Below the pieces are notes generated by a model, which did no database searches, was not told where the DNA came from, and saw only the letters and a list, made by a program, of their open reading frames with translations. Shown one piece after another: positions 43,444-56,075 of a stretch of 64,000 bases of DNA (within the stretch, counting starts at the first letter, position 1; each line of letters opens with the position of its first letter). The DNA lies in contig CM075853.1 of NCBI GenBank assembly GCA_037975125.1, positions 57,895,591 through 57,959,590 of the forward strand. Reading direction: 5' to 3'. The stretch comes from Latrodectus hesperus. Its lineage: Eukaryota > Arthropoda > Arachnida > Araneae > Theridiidae. The position numbers and the translations under genes are program-made.

Positions 43444-46400
43444 AGTTACAGTAGCAAAGTAAGAGAGGGCAAAACATATGTAAAAGCCTAATACCTCCTG
43501 AAAGCAATTCTCAACTATTGTTTTTGTTGGCTCGCTGTAATTTTCTGGCAATTTCAAAACAAATATTGATCTTGATAATAATGTTTCTCGGCATGAAATA
43601 CAATGATTATTTGGATAAAAGTATTGGATGTATAGGAATTTTGAAGATCTTTAGTACAGAATATAATTGGTTAAATGTAGGAGATAAATACATAGAGGAG
43701 TGAAGGAAGCTTCATGTATGTAACAGAAATGTTTCCTGTAATAAAAATTATATTATAGACTTTTTAAAAAACCAAACGATAGTCATTCTTATCTTTATCG
43801 CATCTAATACTTCGTTTAATTCTTTTTTTAAAATTTTTCGTTTAATTATTATTTTTTATTTCACTGTAAGCCACTGACAATATATAATTTAATTCAATTT
43901 CAAGATAATCAGGTTGGAGAAATGCAAGTTTTTCCCATATATATACACTGCTAGTTATTAAATTTGCTAAATCGAGTTGATAATACAGTTGAAAATCACA
44001 CAATAAAAAGGTATAATGACATCAAATTATAAGTAACTTTTCAATGTATTTCATAAAAAAGGCAGCGTTAATGAATTTTATCATATGTTTAAATTAAAAG
44101 ATTATACAGCAAGTTACTTATGTACAAATTTGATATTATCTCTGTTACCTCATAGAAAATTATTATGTTTCTTCGGGAAAGAAAAAGAAATGTTCACCAG
44201 CATGTTCTGACATTGATAGCGGTTGAAATATATCTTATCAGGATTACGATATGTAGTGTCTCAATATTACTGCTCGCGTCGATTCTTTTAAAAATTATAT
44301 TAACTTTTCCCTATTTGTAAGTACATTGTATTCTAATCTGAAGGAAACTAGGAAATGGTAATTACTAAAATAAAATTATTTGATGTTATAAATTATAAGT
44401 GTCAAATATTTTTGTTAAATAATTCTATTAAAAATTCAAATATTTTCTTATGCATTGAATGCAAAATGTGAAAATATTTTGGTAACGATATTGTATATAT
44501 TTTTTCTTCATGAATATGTTAATGGTTAAAAGTAAAGTATTTATTTTTGATTAAATATTTTCATGTATCCATATCTAAATTTAATTTCATTTTATATAAA
44601 TGCTCGCACAAGACTAATTACCTTAAAAATTAAGCTTAGCTTATAAATTTACAAAAATTCTAATAAATAAACTAAAATAAACTTAACCAGTGGTACCACA
44701 GGTCATAAGTAGGCCAGAGCATACTGTGCTTATATCTGTTTTCCTGATCGAGAGCCATTCAAATAAATACTAAAAAGAATTTTTCATTTGATCATAGATA
44801 ACGATAACATTTTTGAAAAGTATAAGAAATTTAAGATAAAAATTCTTCAAGCTTGTTTTGAAACGAAATGAAAAGCTGATACAATCATTTTTAAGCGTTG
44901 TTTGTTCATATCTTTGTAAATGATATTTATAAATTACTGTGAGTTAGTTTTACTTCATACAATTACTTATACATAACGCATTTTCTTAAAAGTTAATTTA
45001 AATTATAGGAAATCCAGTATAAATGCATAATTTTTCTTATTAATCGTAAATATTTTTAAAATATTAGAAAGGTATAAAAAATTTTTGGCAAAATACGTGC
45101 ACATTTTTCATAAATGTATTATTATTGAAAAGCTTATATACATATACTAATTTTTAAATGTTTTTCGGATAATTTTTTATAAATTCTCTTAAACTTCCAG
45201 GAATAAAATTTAAAAAAGTAATTTTCAGGTATATGTACCTATATTAAATTATTATTTATACATTAAAAAAATTTCTTATTTTTAAATATCATGCAAATAT
45301 TAAAATAAGGATTTTTTCCAATCGGTGAAAGCTAATTTTAAGACATCACTTGTAAAATATCAAATTGTATGGAAAAAGTTTTGAAATTTTGATATAAAAC
45401 ATAAATATTTAAAATCTGATGCAGTAATATTTTAAGGATTTCCAAACTTCGTAATAGCTTTTGATTTAGTTAATTTTTTTTAATAAAAATTCAACATGGG
45501 AAGTTTAATTCGATATTACATGTTGATGTTTTCATTATTTTATTGCTTAGTTAGATACAAAATTTATCTCTTACAAAGTTTACTAATCAACTGTGAAAAA
45601 ATGTATTATTTATAAAATTATTTTATTCTGCATTTTTCAACCAATTCTTCTATGATATAGAATATAGCTTTTTAAACAGAAAAATTTGATTTTTTTAAAT
45701 CTTTATTCCAACCTAAAAGTAAATAAATGTTACTTTCGATATTTATTTTAATAAATAATCTAATGTTAAATTAAGTTTCTAGCTTATTTATATTTAAAAT
45801 ATTTATTAATGTCGCAATTTTTAAAGAATTCAATTCGTTTATTTATTTAAAGTTTAATTCTATGCACACGATTTTTTAAAATTTTTAAAGTAAATATAAC
45901 AATTTATAGTTCCAATAAGGAAATATTTCATAAATTTTTATCGTAATTTTTTTATTATTATAATATGTGCTGCTGTTTTAGGATACAAACAATCAAAGAT
46001 TCATGTTTATCCTTCATATTTTTCCGAATAAATTGATTACTCTTTTAAACATAAAAAAATTATTTTTATTATTTTTAAGAATATGATAATTTTTTGTAAT
46101 CATTTTTAGTTAGAAAAATATTTTTCAACGAATTTTGAATAATTCGCATTAAATGCTGATTTATTATAGATAATTCAGCTTCTTTCAATGTAAAGTATTT
46201 TTCTTTGATTTTTTCATTATCTTTGAACTAAATTTTGCTCTATAATTCTTTTTTGTTCCAATGTAATTCCAATTTTAATTTTAAAGAAATTATCTGGAAA
46301 AATCATAATCCTGACCGTGTTTTGTTCGTAACTAGTATTCAGTTTAATGAATTAAATTTTTAAAGTTTTATAATATGAAATTTACATACAACAAAAAAAA

Positions 46401-47610
46401 TTACAATGAGAAATGTCAAATTTAACAAAGAATGTTTTCAATATTTTTTCATCATTGCTCCATCATTTAAATGTGTGTGTTTGAGAAGAAAGAGAATTAT
46501 TAATTTCTGAAAACAATAATGTTAAAAATATATAGCTATGGAATTTTAAGCTTTAAAATGAAACTATTTTTTAAACTATCAAATTTTATTAATTTAAAAT
46601 TTTATATCAAATTCTATTAATTTAAAATTTTATTCAAAATTTGAAATATTTCCAATTCATGTAATTTTTACTGTCGTGCTCAAATTGTTTTTAAGTTTTT
46701 AAGCATCAAATAAAATATTAATTGATGTGTTGTCTTAAAATTATTGAAAATAATGGAAGAAAACTTCTAGAAAATAATTACAGAAAATTTGGAAACTGAT
46801 TCTCAATTTAAAATTTTACACCAGAATCTTAGGCATGAATCTAAGAACACGAATCTAAGAAAAATAATCAAATTAAAATACTCTTAAGAAATAATATTTA
46901 TTTTTTTTACAAATGTCAAACATTAGCGCTTAAGCCATTAATTCACGGGCCCGCCAATATCTCTTAAGAAATGTTTCAACTTCATAAATTTCAATACTAG
47001 TGAATTTTTTCGTACTTTAAAAACCGCATGTCTCGATTTAAAAATGTTGAAGGATATTGATTAATGTTTGGGATAAGAATGCTCTTACAGTTATTTATAA
47101 GTATAAAATAATTTGTATAACATATAACAATTATTGTAATATGGCAATTTTTTAATGCATATAAGCGTGGTTTGTTTATCGTTTAGAAATCATTTTGGTT
47201 GTGTTGTAATATAACAACTTTTAATTTAAAATGTAACAAAAAATTTTAACTATAAAAGTAGTTTATTTACTGCTTTGGGCATTGTTTTCTTATCGTTTTA
47301 TAGTTTTCAAATATGGTCAGTTTTACTAGGATAATTAAATTAAAATGGATTTCGATTCACTATAAATACAGTAATGGAACTCATTTTTACAAACACATAA
47401 AGACCTATAAAACATTTCAAAAAATTGAAAAATAATGCATTAAGTTCTGATTTTTTTACGGAATTACTTTTTTAATAAATAAAATACTATATGAAAAAAC
47501 ATTTAGAATGCAGTATAAAAACACATGCAAAATAGGATTCATACTTAGGAACAGTAATTACATTCACTTTATGCATGAAAAATCAGGTAAAGTAATCATT
47601 AAAACTACAT

Positions 47611-47641
<31 letters not shown>

Positions 47642-47809
47642 CACTGCATTTTGAAAAATAATTTTTCCTTTTCTTTAAAGTATAAAAGCAGTTCGCTGTT
47701 TTTTTCCTTAAAAAAAAGTTCATTTTTGTTAGCTATTTCGCTATTTGTTTTGCCGGTGATCTTGCACTACAACATTTTCTTCTTGTTCTATATGTAAAAG
47801 CTTTTTTTT

Positions 47810-48400
47810 GTTTTCATTCATTATATTCTCAATAATTTTATCCGATATTTTTTCCGCACACTCCGTATGTAAGTCTGCTTTCAATAAGTCCTCGAAAGAA
47901 ATTTCAGGCAGCAAAAGGATTCTTTATCAGAGTTCCTGCATGATTGACTCACCTTCGCTCAAGTTATCAGTAAATTGCTTTGCTCTTCATCGGTTATGGT
48001 GGTTTCTTTTATAAGACCAACATGTTGAAATGCTCTCTATAATGTCTTTCCTTCAATATCATTCCAAGCATTAATTAACGAAACATTTCACCTAGAAGGT
48101 TAACTTAATAAGGACGCTCCAGCCATAATCGCTTTTTGCAAAAGTACTCTACAATATTTGCTCCTGAAGCTATTAATTATGATCTGATACATGAACTCTT
48201 AGGCAAAAATTGCATTAGGCGGGAAGAAGTCCACACGAATCGATTCAAGATCCAAGACTTCAACGTGGGCACAGTGCTGTTATCCACAATCAAAAGAACT
48301 CCAATAAAAATGTTGATATATGTCTCGCAACCAATTTTCATAAATGCTTCCATGTCATCCAAGTTTTAATGCTTGCATAATATGCAGCTGACAGATTTTA
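47810..48400 (-). pseudogene. pogo/Tigger-like transposase relic
   Basis: On the minus strand: ILLIVDNSTV (family ILLLxDNCxAH, with the second catalytic Asp), VEVLDLESIRVDFFPPNA (family NIxVxFLPPNTTSxLQPxDQG), a KYCRVLLQKAIM block (family xYRxxLLxxI), and near 48,060 LMLGMILKERHYREHF (family AWxxVxxxTIxNCFxxAG). Frameshifts and stops throughout, and the Leu-Gln-Pro-Leu-Asp-Gln-Gly block is lost. The upstream half (CENP-B-like helix-turn-helix) may lie in 48,400-49,100 but is unrecognisable. Confidence 0.6.
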
Positions 48401-49192
48401 ACGTTTTTGAAATATCTAGGCATTACATATTTTCCTAAAAAAGTTTCCTATGAAATTCATTGTTAATACAGTAGATCGTATTCAAGTATCGCAAAGATGA
48501 AAATTCGGAAAACTATCAAGTACCCATTTTGATAAATATAAATGAAGAAAGCAAAGACATTGCATCCAGTTATCTATATTCCCTCATTCTCTACCTTTTA
48601 ATATTAAATTATAGAGCGTTTCTCTCAAAAGATTGAAGCCACGGTGATCCGTACCAGTTGTTAAAATTCAATTTTATTATATTAGTTCTGTCTTTGTCTC
48701 CAAAATTAAAGGAAAATATAAAAATGGCGATAATTTGTTTGAAAATAAACCAATAAATGTAATGATAAACGCAATTACTGCGGGTTAAATAGTAATGTTC
48801 ACCAATGAATCATGTCATCTATTAAGGGAATAAAAATGCATATTTCTCAGATCGAAGCAGCAAATTTTGTGGTGATATTAAAAATTAGACCTCAAGAATA
48901 ATTAAATAGCAACAAAATCATCGTCATATTTAATGAAAAACTGCTATGGAAAAGCATTAAGGAAATGAAATATAATCAAAGTCAGATCGAAGACAAACTA
49001 CGGATGATTACGAGGTGATTTATCTGTCGAGGCTTTTTATCTTTGCGAATCAATCAAGTGAAAATAAAAAGTGATTTGCTTTGAAGAAAACATGGTATAT
49101 CGTAAAGTGTAATTGTGTTATTGTTGTTACAAATCCCGTCCATAATAGCGGAGCTACACCAGATCAATAAGCCCATGCACTCTCAAAAAAAT

Positions 49193-49193
<1 letters not shown>
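48401..49193. other. AT-rich sequence, possibly the rest of the pogo-like element
   Basis: No readable frame. CAGTAGATCGTATTCAAGTATC at 48,470 is faintly like a pogo-type terminal repeat, without a partner. Confidence 0.3.

Positions 49194-49227
<34 letters not shown>
49194..49227. repeat. A34 homopolymer
   Basis: An uninterrupted run of 34 A following TCAAAAAAATC. It could be the tail of a plus-strand retroposon or just a homopolymer. It makes the poly-Lys and poly-Phe frames seen here artefacts. Confidence 0.9.
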
Positions 49228-49231
<4 letters not shown>

Positions 49232-49435
49232 GGGTCTCCAAGGAGCTTCTTCATTGAGAAACAAGCTTATGGTAAAGGGGAAGGGGACAGCTTCGGTTGA
49301 TACAAGATCTGGAGCACCTGTGGTAAAAGTCTCGTGTAATTGTTCATCAAATATGCGCAAAAGATAATCATATAGAGGAGGCAGATAAGATGCGTCTATA
49401 TTAACATAAAGGGGCTTATTTATTTTTTCAGGGTA
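49228..49435 (-). other. short open frame of unknown origin
   Basis: From about 49,433 down to the A-run the minus strand has some 68 codons without a stop, with YPEKINKPLYVNIDASYLPP, YDYLLRIFDEQLHETF and VPFPFTISLFLNEEAP. It is more balanced in composition than its surroundings. I do not recognise it. It stops being coherent where the poly-T begins. Confidence 0.3.
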
Positions 49436-50279
49436 TCACCCTACAATGACTCGTATTTTATCTCTTTATAATGGTTTTCCAAAGTTAGAACCTTAAACGC
49501 TATCCATGATAAAATTTATAAAAATAACACTTTGATGCTTACATACATCTTTATACTAGTATAACAGATGATGATTTTGTATTGCAGGAAGACAGCGCGA
49601 GATCTCTCAGGATTTCAGCTTTACATAGTTGCTTTCAACATCAAAAAAATCAGAATGTGGAACGCCAAGCACAAGATATGAATCTATTCGATATTTTTTT
49701 GATATTCCTTAGAGATATGTACATTCTTCTCTGTCCTCCTCTTCAGATCTTAATTATAGTCATATTTTCTTTTCAAGAACATTTCTATTTGCTACAGTAT
49801 AATAAAATATCGCATTATGGGTTGTATTAGATGTCTCTGTAAATATTTTATTCCTTTTTTCAATACAGAAAAAGCACCTTCATGATTTTCAATATTGAGA
49901 TAGTTTTGCTACATCAAATAGACGATTCAATTTGTTAATTTTATACCTATTATACCTGTCAATTATTGTATTTTTTTTCAAAATTTCAAATCTTAAAGCA
50001 AATAAAAAACAAATAATGTACCTGCTGGGCATGTTTGGGAATTTAACTCGTTATTTGCTCGAACATAATGTTAAGGAATGCGAAAAGCCTTCTTTTGACT
50101 CCTAATTATAAATTTCAATATTTTCAATCATTCAAATGTATGGAAAGTCTGTCTTATTGTATTAAAATCTTGAATCTCAAGTAAAAGACATGACTATTGG
50201 CAGGTGATGAATTTGATTTGACAATCCAGTACCGTAATATTTTAGGATTCTTTTCGAAAGTTTTATCTGTATCCCAAGA
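49436..50279. other. AT-rich sequence, nothing supported
   Basis: An 82-codon plus-strand frame (49,582-49,830) has an acceptor-like ttgcag near its start, but no donor or homology supports it. Confidence 0.35.
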
Positions 50280-50288
50280 AACATCATT

Positions 50289-50550
50289 CCTACCCTGTAT
50301 AGTGGTCAGAGTGCGGATAGGGAGGTCCTAAGTTCGAATCCCAGTTCAAGAATGGATCTCTCTCTGTCTATCCTGTCTTTGTCCTTTCTTTGTAGAAATG
50401 GATTGTGAATGGTTGCCTACCCTATAATCGGGTACTTATGGTGTATGTATATTGAGGAAGTCGGATTCCACAACAAAATATGATTAAGTTGGAAAAGTAG
50501 AGCAGCGCATCCCATAATACCAGCCTAGCTGGCACAAGACAACAACAAGG
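50289..50550 (+). repeat. tRNA-derived SINE, family S2
   Basis: A box TGGTCAGAGTGCGG (50,303-50,316) and B box AGTTCGAATCC (50,331-50,341) in a tRNA-like head, then a body with CCTACCCTATAATCGGGTAC and ending GCCTAGCTGGCACAAGACAA with an (AAC)n tail. Flanks AACATCATT (50,280-50,288) and AACATCGTT (50,551-50,559) are a 9-bp duplication with one mismatch. Confidence 0.85.
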
Positions 50551-51087
50551 AACATCGTTGAGGCAAACATAGTTTACAAATTACAACAATATCTTTAAAA
50601 TTTTTAATTAGACCAATGTATAAATGCATCAAAACAATATACTATTTGAAATTAAAAAACATAGCCTAGATTCTAGTTTTTAAGAATGTATCCTAAATAA
50701 TAAATTTTTCAAGATTTGTTGAGCAATATTATTATATGTGTATTATCCAAAATGATCTAGCTCAGTTCAATAAATATGATAAATATTCTTCAATAAAAAC
50801 GAGGTGACTACTGAGATGTTCGTGTAATTATTTTAATAATTATGTCAAAAATCAGTTTAGGTTTAAATGAGAAAAACAATCTGGAAATTATGTAAGAAAC
50901 AATGGTTGATTTTTAACTTAGTTTTAGGTAGATTAAATATAAAAGAATATGTAAATGTAATCTAATGAAAAATAAAGATGTATATGTACACCTGGAAAAA
51001 TGATAAAACCCGCAAATTATTCTACACAAAATCAAAATATCTAGGAATTAAAAAATATAAATAATTACATTTCTAAGAATAGATCTT

Positions 51088-51399
51088 CCTGGAACCAGGG
51101 GGTATGCGTACCCCTCTGGGGCTTGAGCTAGCCACCAGGCGGGTCGGCAGGTGGTGAATCGCCGAACGTCCTGTAGGAATGACAGGATAGCCTTGAATAT
51201 AGAATAAGAGGCCGCGAACCAGCTCCCGTAAACCCTGGTGTTATGCGATCCGTGCCTAGGGCTAATTGGCACCGCGGTATTGGTGTCTTAACGGAGCTTC
51301 TAGTTGCCTGGCGAACTTCTAGAGTAAATTGCCTTGCCCAGTAACTCAGGCAATGCTGGGTGGACTGTCATATTACCTGAGTTTATTAACTGTTATTAT
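51088..51399 (+). promoter_or_regulatory. LINE 5' UTR with terminal hairpins
   Basis: Begins CCTGG AA CCAGG (51,088-51,099), immediately followed by GGGGTA TGCG TACCCC (51,099-51,114). Further complementary runs (GCCACCAGGCGGG, TCGGCAGGTGG) suggest a compact fold. Expected to hold the internal promoter of the element. Confidence 0.6.
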
Positions 51400-52388
51400 A
51401 TGGCTGAAAAGACATTAAAAATAACAAACATTTCTGCTTTTGCAGGAGAAACTTCTGAAGCAGACCTTTCTGAAAAAGACAAGGGAACTCAGAGACAATC
51501 TAATGAAGGGGTAGCAATGAAACCTTCACAGGAGGTAGAAATGACCTCCAAACCATCTTCTTCTGGTGCGAGTCAGGAAGTTATCTCTAGCATGACTGAC
51601 TCTCTGACCAGAATCAAGCTTAAAAGAGAATATCTGGTGCCCAGAAAAAGAAGCTGGTGAAGGAGCACAAAATCGCTGAGGGGACTTGGGTTGAAAAACC
51701 CAAGGCAACCAAAGGCGAGAAGCGTCCTGCCAACCGGATGAACCAGGGCAAGGTCGGAAAGGCTGCCAAGAGAGAAGGACCTGAGGGATTTACTTACAGG
51801 GTGGCTCTCATGGCGATCAAGATGGCCGTGCTCTTAGAAGGTCATCCGAAAAAACGGTTAATAGAGAAACAGGCCTATGACCTGGAACTCTTGTTAACCA
51901 GGAAAACAGGAAGGAATGAGGAGGGTTTTGCCCCAACCTTCCTATCCTGTAAACTTGAGAACGGGGCTCTTATTATCAACTGTGCAGATCTGGAGAGCTC
52001 AAAGTGGTTGGAACAGAATGTCAGTGATATAAGCCCTTGGCAGGAACATAAACTCTTGGTAGGTGTGGCAAGGAAACTTGTCAGAACCACCATGATAATT
52101 GCAAAACTGCCAAAAATCTGTAGTGAATTGGAACCTAAAGAGCTCCTGAGAAAAATTGAGGCTCAGAATGGTGGGGTCACTCCAATGGAGTGGAACGTTC
52201 TTAGAATTAAGAACGTCCCATCTGGGCGGACCATCGTTCTTAGTGTGCCTGAATTAGATGCTGCCACACTTCGTGTAAGGGGATATAGGTTTCATATTGG
52301 ACTTCACCAAGTGCAGGCTAAAGTACTTGACAAACCTGCTCCTGCTGATGGGGGTGAAGGTAGTTCAAGCCAACCTCCACCACAGTAG
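51400..52388 (+). pseudogene. Loa-like LINE ORF1 (DUF4780-like), one frameshift
   Basis: First ATG at 51,400 (MAEKTLKITNIS); a longer frame from 51,334 needs a TTG start and is not credible. Residues 1-80 are Ser/Lys/Glu-rich and disordered. At about 51,633 one base is missing or extra: the frame passes from LKREYL to GAQKKKLVKEHK. The second part (to 52,388) has a basic region (EKPKATKGEKRPANR) and then a folded domain: VALMAIKMAVLLEGHP, LESSKWLEQNVSDISPW, LLRKIEAQNGGVTPMEW and GRTIVLSVPELDAATL. I read it as DUF4780, an ORF1 domain of Loa-type LINEs. No CCHC knuckles. Ends in a Pro/Gln/Ser tail, overlapping ORF2 by 41 bp. Confidence 0.8.
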
Positions 52389-55300
52389 AAGTGGTACTAC
52401 TAACCTCAGTAAGAAGTTTCTTGCTGGGGATATACACCTGGCCCTGATTCAGGAACCCTGGTTGGTTAAGGTGAGAATCAGTGGTCTCAAAGGAACTAAA
52501 GGTAAGCTTATCTATTGTACTAATGGTAACGCTAGAATTTGTATACTCTTACATAAAAACATTGAAGTTCTTCCCCTCTCTGAATTTATTCTTAGGGACC
52601 TGACAGCTGTGAAAGTCAGACTCAACATAGAGGGTAGGGACAGGGAAATTGTTTTTGGCTCTGGATACCTACCCTATGAAGAGAAGGCTCCACCTGACCA
52701 TTCTCTGCACAAGCTCATGAACTTTTGCAGAGATAACAACTTACAGGTAGTCCTAGGACTAGACTGTAATGCTCATCATGTTGTCTGGGGAAGTACGGAC
52801 ACAAATAAAAGAGGTGAGTATCTTTTGGAATTTATTCTAAACAACGGGTTAGATATTCTAAATGAGGGCAACGAACCAACTTTTATTACTTCCAATCGAT
52901 CTGAAGTAATTGACATTACTATAGCGACCACGCTGATTAGTAAAAATATCAAATACTGGAAAGTAGATGACAGACCTTCTGGTTCAGATCATCAAAACAT
53001 CCATTTTGAAATTCACTCTAATGTGTGTCTGGATCGCATATTCAGAGACCCAGTTAGGACGGACTGGAAGAAATTCCAAGAAGAACTGACTGGGTTGATT
53101 GAGCTCGGGAACAGACCTATTAGAGACAACTACGATCTAGAAGTTACAGCAGATCTTCTGCAGAGAAGTATTCTAGATTCTTATCATAACAATTGCCCCA
53201 TTCGCACTAGAAGAGCTAAACTCCAATGCCCTTGGTGGAATGATTCTCTAGCTGCCGAAAGAGCAAATGTTAGAAAACTTTTTAACGAAGCTAAGAAAAA
53301 TGGTGAATGGGAGAACTATAAAATGGCCCTCACTATTTATAACAAACTTGTTAGAAAAAGCAAAATTAACTCCTGGAGGAAGTTCTGTGACGAGATAGAT
53401 TCTATCTCTGAAGGAGCTAGACTCCAAAAACTCCTCAAAAGGGATGGAACCTATTTTGGTTTGCACCTTAAAGGACAAAGACTGTAATTTTGCTGTTTCC
53501 GGGAAAAAGGTTATGGAAATAATGATCAAAACCCTCTTTCCAGGAGCTAGAGATATTTATAGCAATGAAGGGGAGCACTGCATTGGCTCTTTGCAAAGAG
53601 TCAATAGCGATCAATGGATCATCGCTAAAAATATCGTTAACTACAACAATATTAAATGGGCATTATCTTTAGCGTTTAACTCTAAAATGCCCAGGGCCTG
53701 ATGGAATTATGCCCATCATGATCCAGAAGGCACAGGAGGTTATCATACCAGTGCTAACTAGAATTTACAGAACTAGCTTAGCACTAGGTTACATACCAAA
53801 GATATGGCAAAAGACTAGGATTGCTTTCATTCCTAAACCTGGCAAGGACACCTATGACCAAGTCATACAGACCAATCAGTCTTTCTTCATTCTTTCTTAA
53901 AATTATGGAGAAAATCATTGATCGGCATATTAGAGATTACTTGGGTAGAAATAGTCCCTTGCATGCTCTTCAATTTGCCTATCAACCCAGCAAATCTACT
54001 GAGACTGTTCTACATCAGCTAGTTTCCAAGATTGAAGCCACTCTGTATCAAAAGGATATTGCCTTGGCAACTTTCCTCGACATACAGGGTGCTTTTGATA
54101 ATACTTTCCATCCATCCATCCTCAATGCACTTAGAGGGGCAGGGATTAATCAGACCCTGTGTACTTGGATTGAGGCCTTAATTTCGGATAGATATATACA
54201 AATGAACATCTTCGGTGAATCATTTGAAAAAAAGACTACAAGAGGTTGTCCTCAAGGAGGTATTCTGTCACCATTACTTTGGAACCTAGTTGTAAATAGC
54301 CTTATAAAACATCTAAATGATAGGGGCTATTATACGCAGGGATATGCTGATGACATTGTCATCCTTATCCTTGGTAAAGATTTTGACATAACTTGTCATC
54401 TCATGCAGGATGCTCTAAGTTATGTAGGTCAATGGTGCATGGATAGGGACCTGATGGTTAATCCTCAGAAAACCTACCTTGTACCTTTTACACGCAAAAA
54501 GAAACGGAAAGGTTTTTTCATACCAAGACTTTTTGATGTTGAAATCAATGTGGCTTCAGAGGTGAAGTATCTGGGCATCTATTTAGACCAGAAACTCACC
54601 TGGAATAAGCACATTGATGATAGGATCAACAGAGCAAAGAAAAGCATTATGATTTGCAGGCGAATGCTTGGTAAAAACTGGGGTTTACATCCAAAACTGA
54701 TGTTATGGATGTACACAGCTTTTGTCAGGCCCATTTTCACATATGCCTGTGTGATCTGGTGGCGTAAGGTGGAACAGAAGACTGTGATTGACAGACTGGG
54801 GGGTCTACAAAGACTAGCCTGTCTCTGCATCACAGGAGCAATTTCCACCACGCCAACCAGAGCATTGGAGGTTGTGTTGGATCTGACTCCCTTGGACATC
54901 TTCATCTGCAGCGTTGCAAGAGTGAATGCATACAGAATGAAGCTGCAAAACCACTGGTATGACCAGCCTGTTGCCAAAGGGCACAAGGGCATCACCAGGA
55001 AAATTCAAGACCCTACTTTCATGATGCCATCCGACATCATGGAAAAACATACATGTTTGATAAGACATTTGATATAGTTTTTCCAACTAGAGACGAATGG
55101 GATAACAACATGTTTGAAACTAAAACAGGAGATCTAATCTGGTACACAGATGGATCACTGAAGAACAGCCTCTCAGGACTGGGAGTTTGTGGCGTGTCAC
55201 CAAGAATCAGCTTGTCTGTAAGCCTTGGGCGATACGCTTCGGTCTTCCAGGCAGAAGTTTTGGCCATCAACCACTGTCTGCGACTGAATATGAAGAAGGG

Positions 55301-55973
55301 CTACTACGGTAAGCGGATTCTCATTTTCAGTGACAGTCAAGCCGCTTTAAAAGCGCTTAATTCCTTCGAAATGAAAGCTAAAATGATTCTGGAGTGTAGA
55401 AACCTTCTTACAGAACTGGCAACTAGAAACAGGGTGATCCTTGTATGGGTGCCGGGGCACAAAGGTATCGAAGGTAATGAAAGGGCTGATGAGCTTGCTA
55501 AACAAGGATCGTCTTTTGTTCCCATTGGTCCAGAACCTTTTTGTGGGATCAATTTGAAGACCTCAAAAACCAATGTTCTTAGATGGGAAAAACGGAAGAT
55601 GTATGAAGCTTGGCTTAAATCTCCTGGTCAAACCCATGCTAAAAGTATGATCTGTAGATCATCAGAGAGGATTTCCTATGAAATTCTAAGATGCTCTAGG
55701 CAGAAGATACGTTTAATCGTAGGCTTCATATCTGGGCACTACTATTTTAGAAAACATCTCCATAAAATGGGACTGTTTAAGCAAGACCCTATCTGCAGAA
55801 AATGTCATATGCAAGAAGAAACGGCCAATCATATCATTTATGAATGCGAGGCTCTTGTCCTCCCTAGATTAACCTCTTTAGGCATCATCCATACTAGAGA
55901 GTTTCACCTAGACTCTATTAAAGGGTTATCAAACTTTATTAATAAAGTGGGTGATCCGAGCAACTGGAACTAA
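52348..55973 (+). pseudogene. Loa-like LINE ORF2 (endonuclease, RT, RNase H), four frameshifts
   Basis: ATG at 52,348 (MGVKVVQANLHHSRSGTTNL). Endonuclease: QANLHHS, LALIQEPW, GLDCNAHHVVWGSTD, RSEVIDITIAT and SDHQNIHF (to 53,010). Reverse transcriptase: SYRPISLSSFFLKIMEK (53,855), ATFLDIQGAFDN (54,070), GCPQGGILSPLLWNLVVN (54,245) and GYADDIVIL with the catalytic Asp pair (54,345). RNase H: WYTDGSL (55,141), QAEVLAIN, FSDSQAALKALN, HKGIEGNERADELAKQG, with all four acidic residues. Zinc finger CRKCHMQEETANHIIYEC (55,796-55,849). Frame changes near 53,447, 53,693, 53,860 and 55,045 (the last in GGAAAAACAT). Otherwise remarkably intact. Confidence 0.9.
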
Positions 55974-56075
55974 GAAACATTGGGTTTGGAGTTAACAGTA
56001 CAAAATGCTGATAAAAGCAGAGGTGCTCAATGAAATACAAACCCAACCCTAAGAAGAAGAAGAAGAATAGATCTT

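Larger units (their letters stand above)
41961..47800. other. gene-free AT-rich stretch
   Basis: Almost 6 kb with no supported gene. The longest frame (43,518-43,703) is 61 codons and unconvincing. It contains two hairpins (42,457-42,507; 43,407-43,443) and an A26 run at 47,616-47,641. A patch around 43,000-43,340 is less AT-rich and may be an old transposon, unidentified. Confidence 0.5.
51088..56062 (+). mobile_element. full-length Loa-like LINE, young insertion
   Basis: 4,975 bp between identical 13-bp duplications AAGAATAGATCTT (51,075-51,087 and 56,063-56,075). It has a 5' UTR of about 310 bp (with hairpins at the very start), ORF1, ORF2 with endonuclease, reverse transcriptase, RNase H and a C-terminal zinc finger, a 3' UTR of about 90 bp and an (AAG)n tail. 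Its GC content is well above the surroundings. The RNase H, the DUF4780-like ORF1 and the short ORF overlap point to the Loa/I group. Only about five single-base frame changes spoil it, some in homopolymers. Confidence 0.93.

Noticed and set aside
49115..49300. Poly-Lys protein frame
   Set aside because: Made by the A34 homopolymer.
51088..51200. Calling an HDV-like ribozyme at the LINE 5' end
   Set aside because: Hairpins are present but I could not place the nested double pseudoknot or the catalytic C; left as a test.
51334..51399. Longer ORF1 for the Loa-like LINE
   Set aside because: Needs a TTG start; the first ATG in frame is at 51,400.
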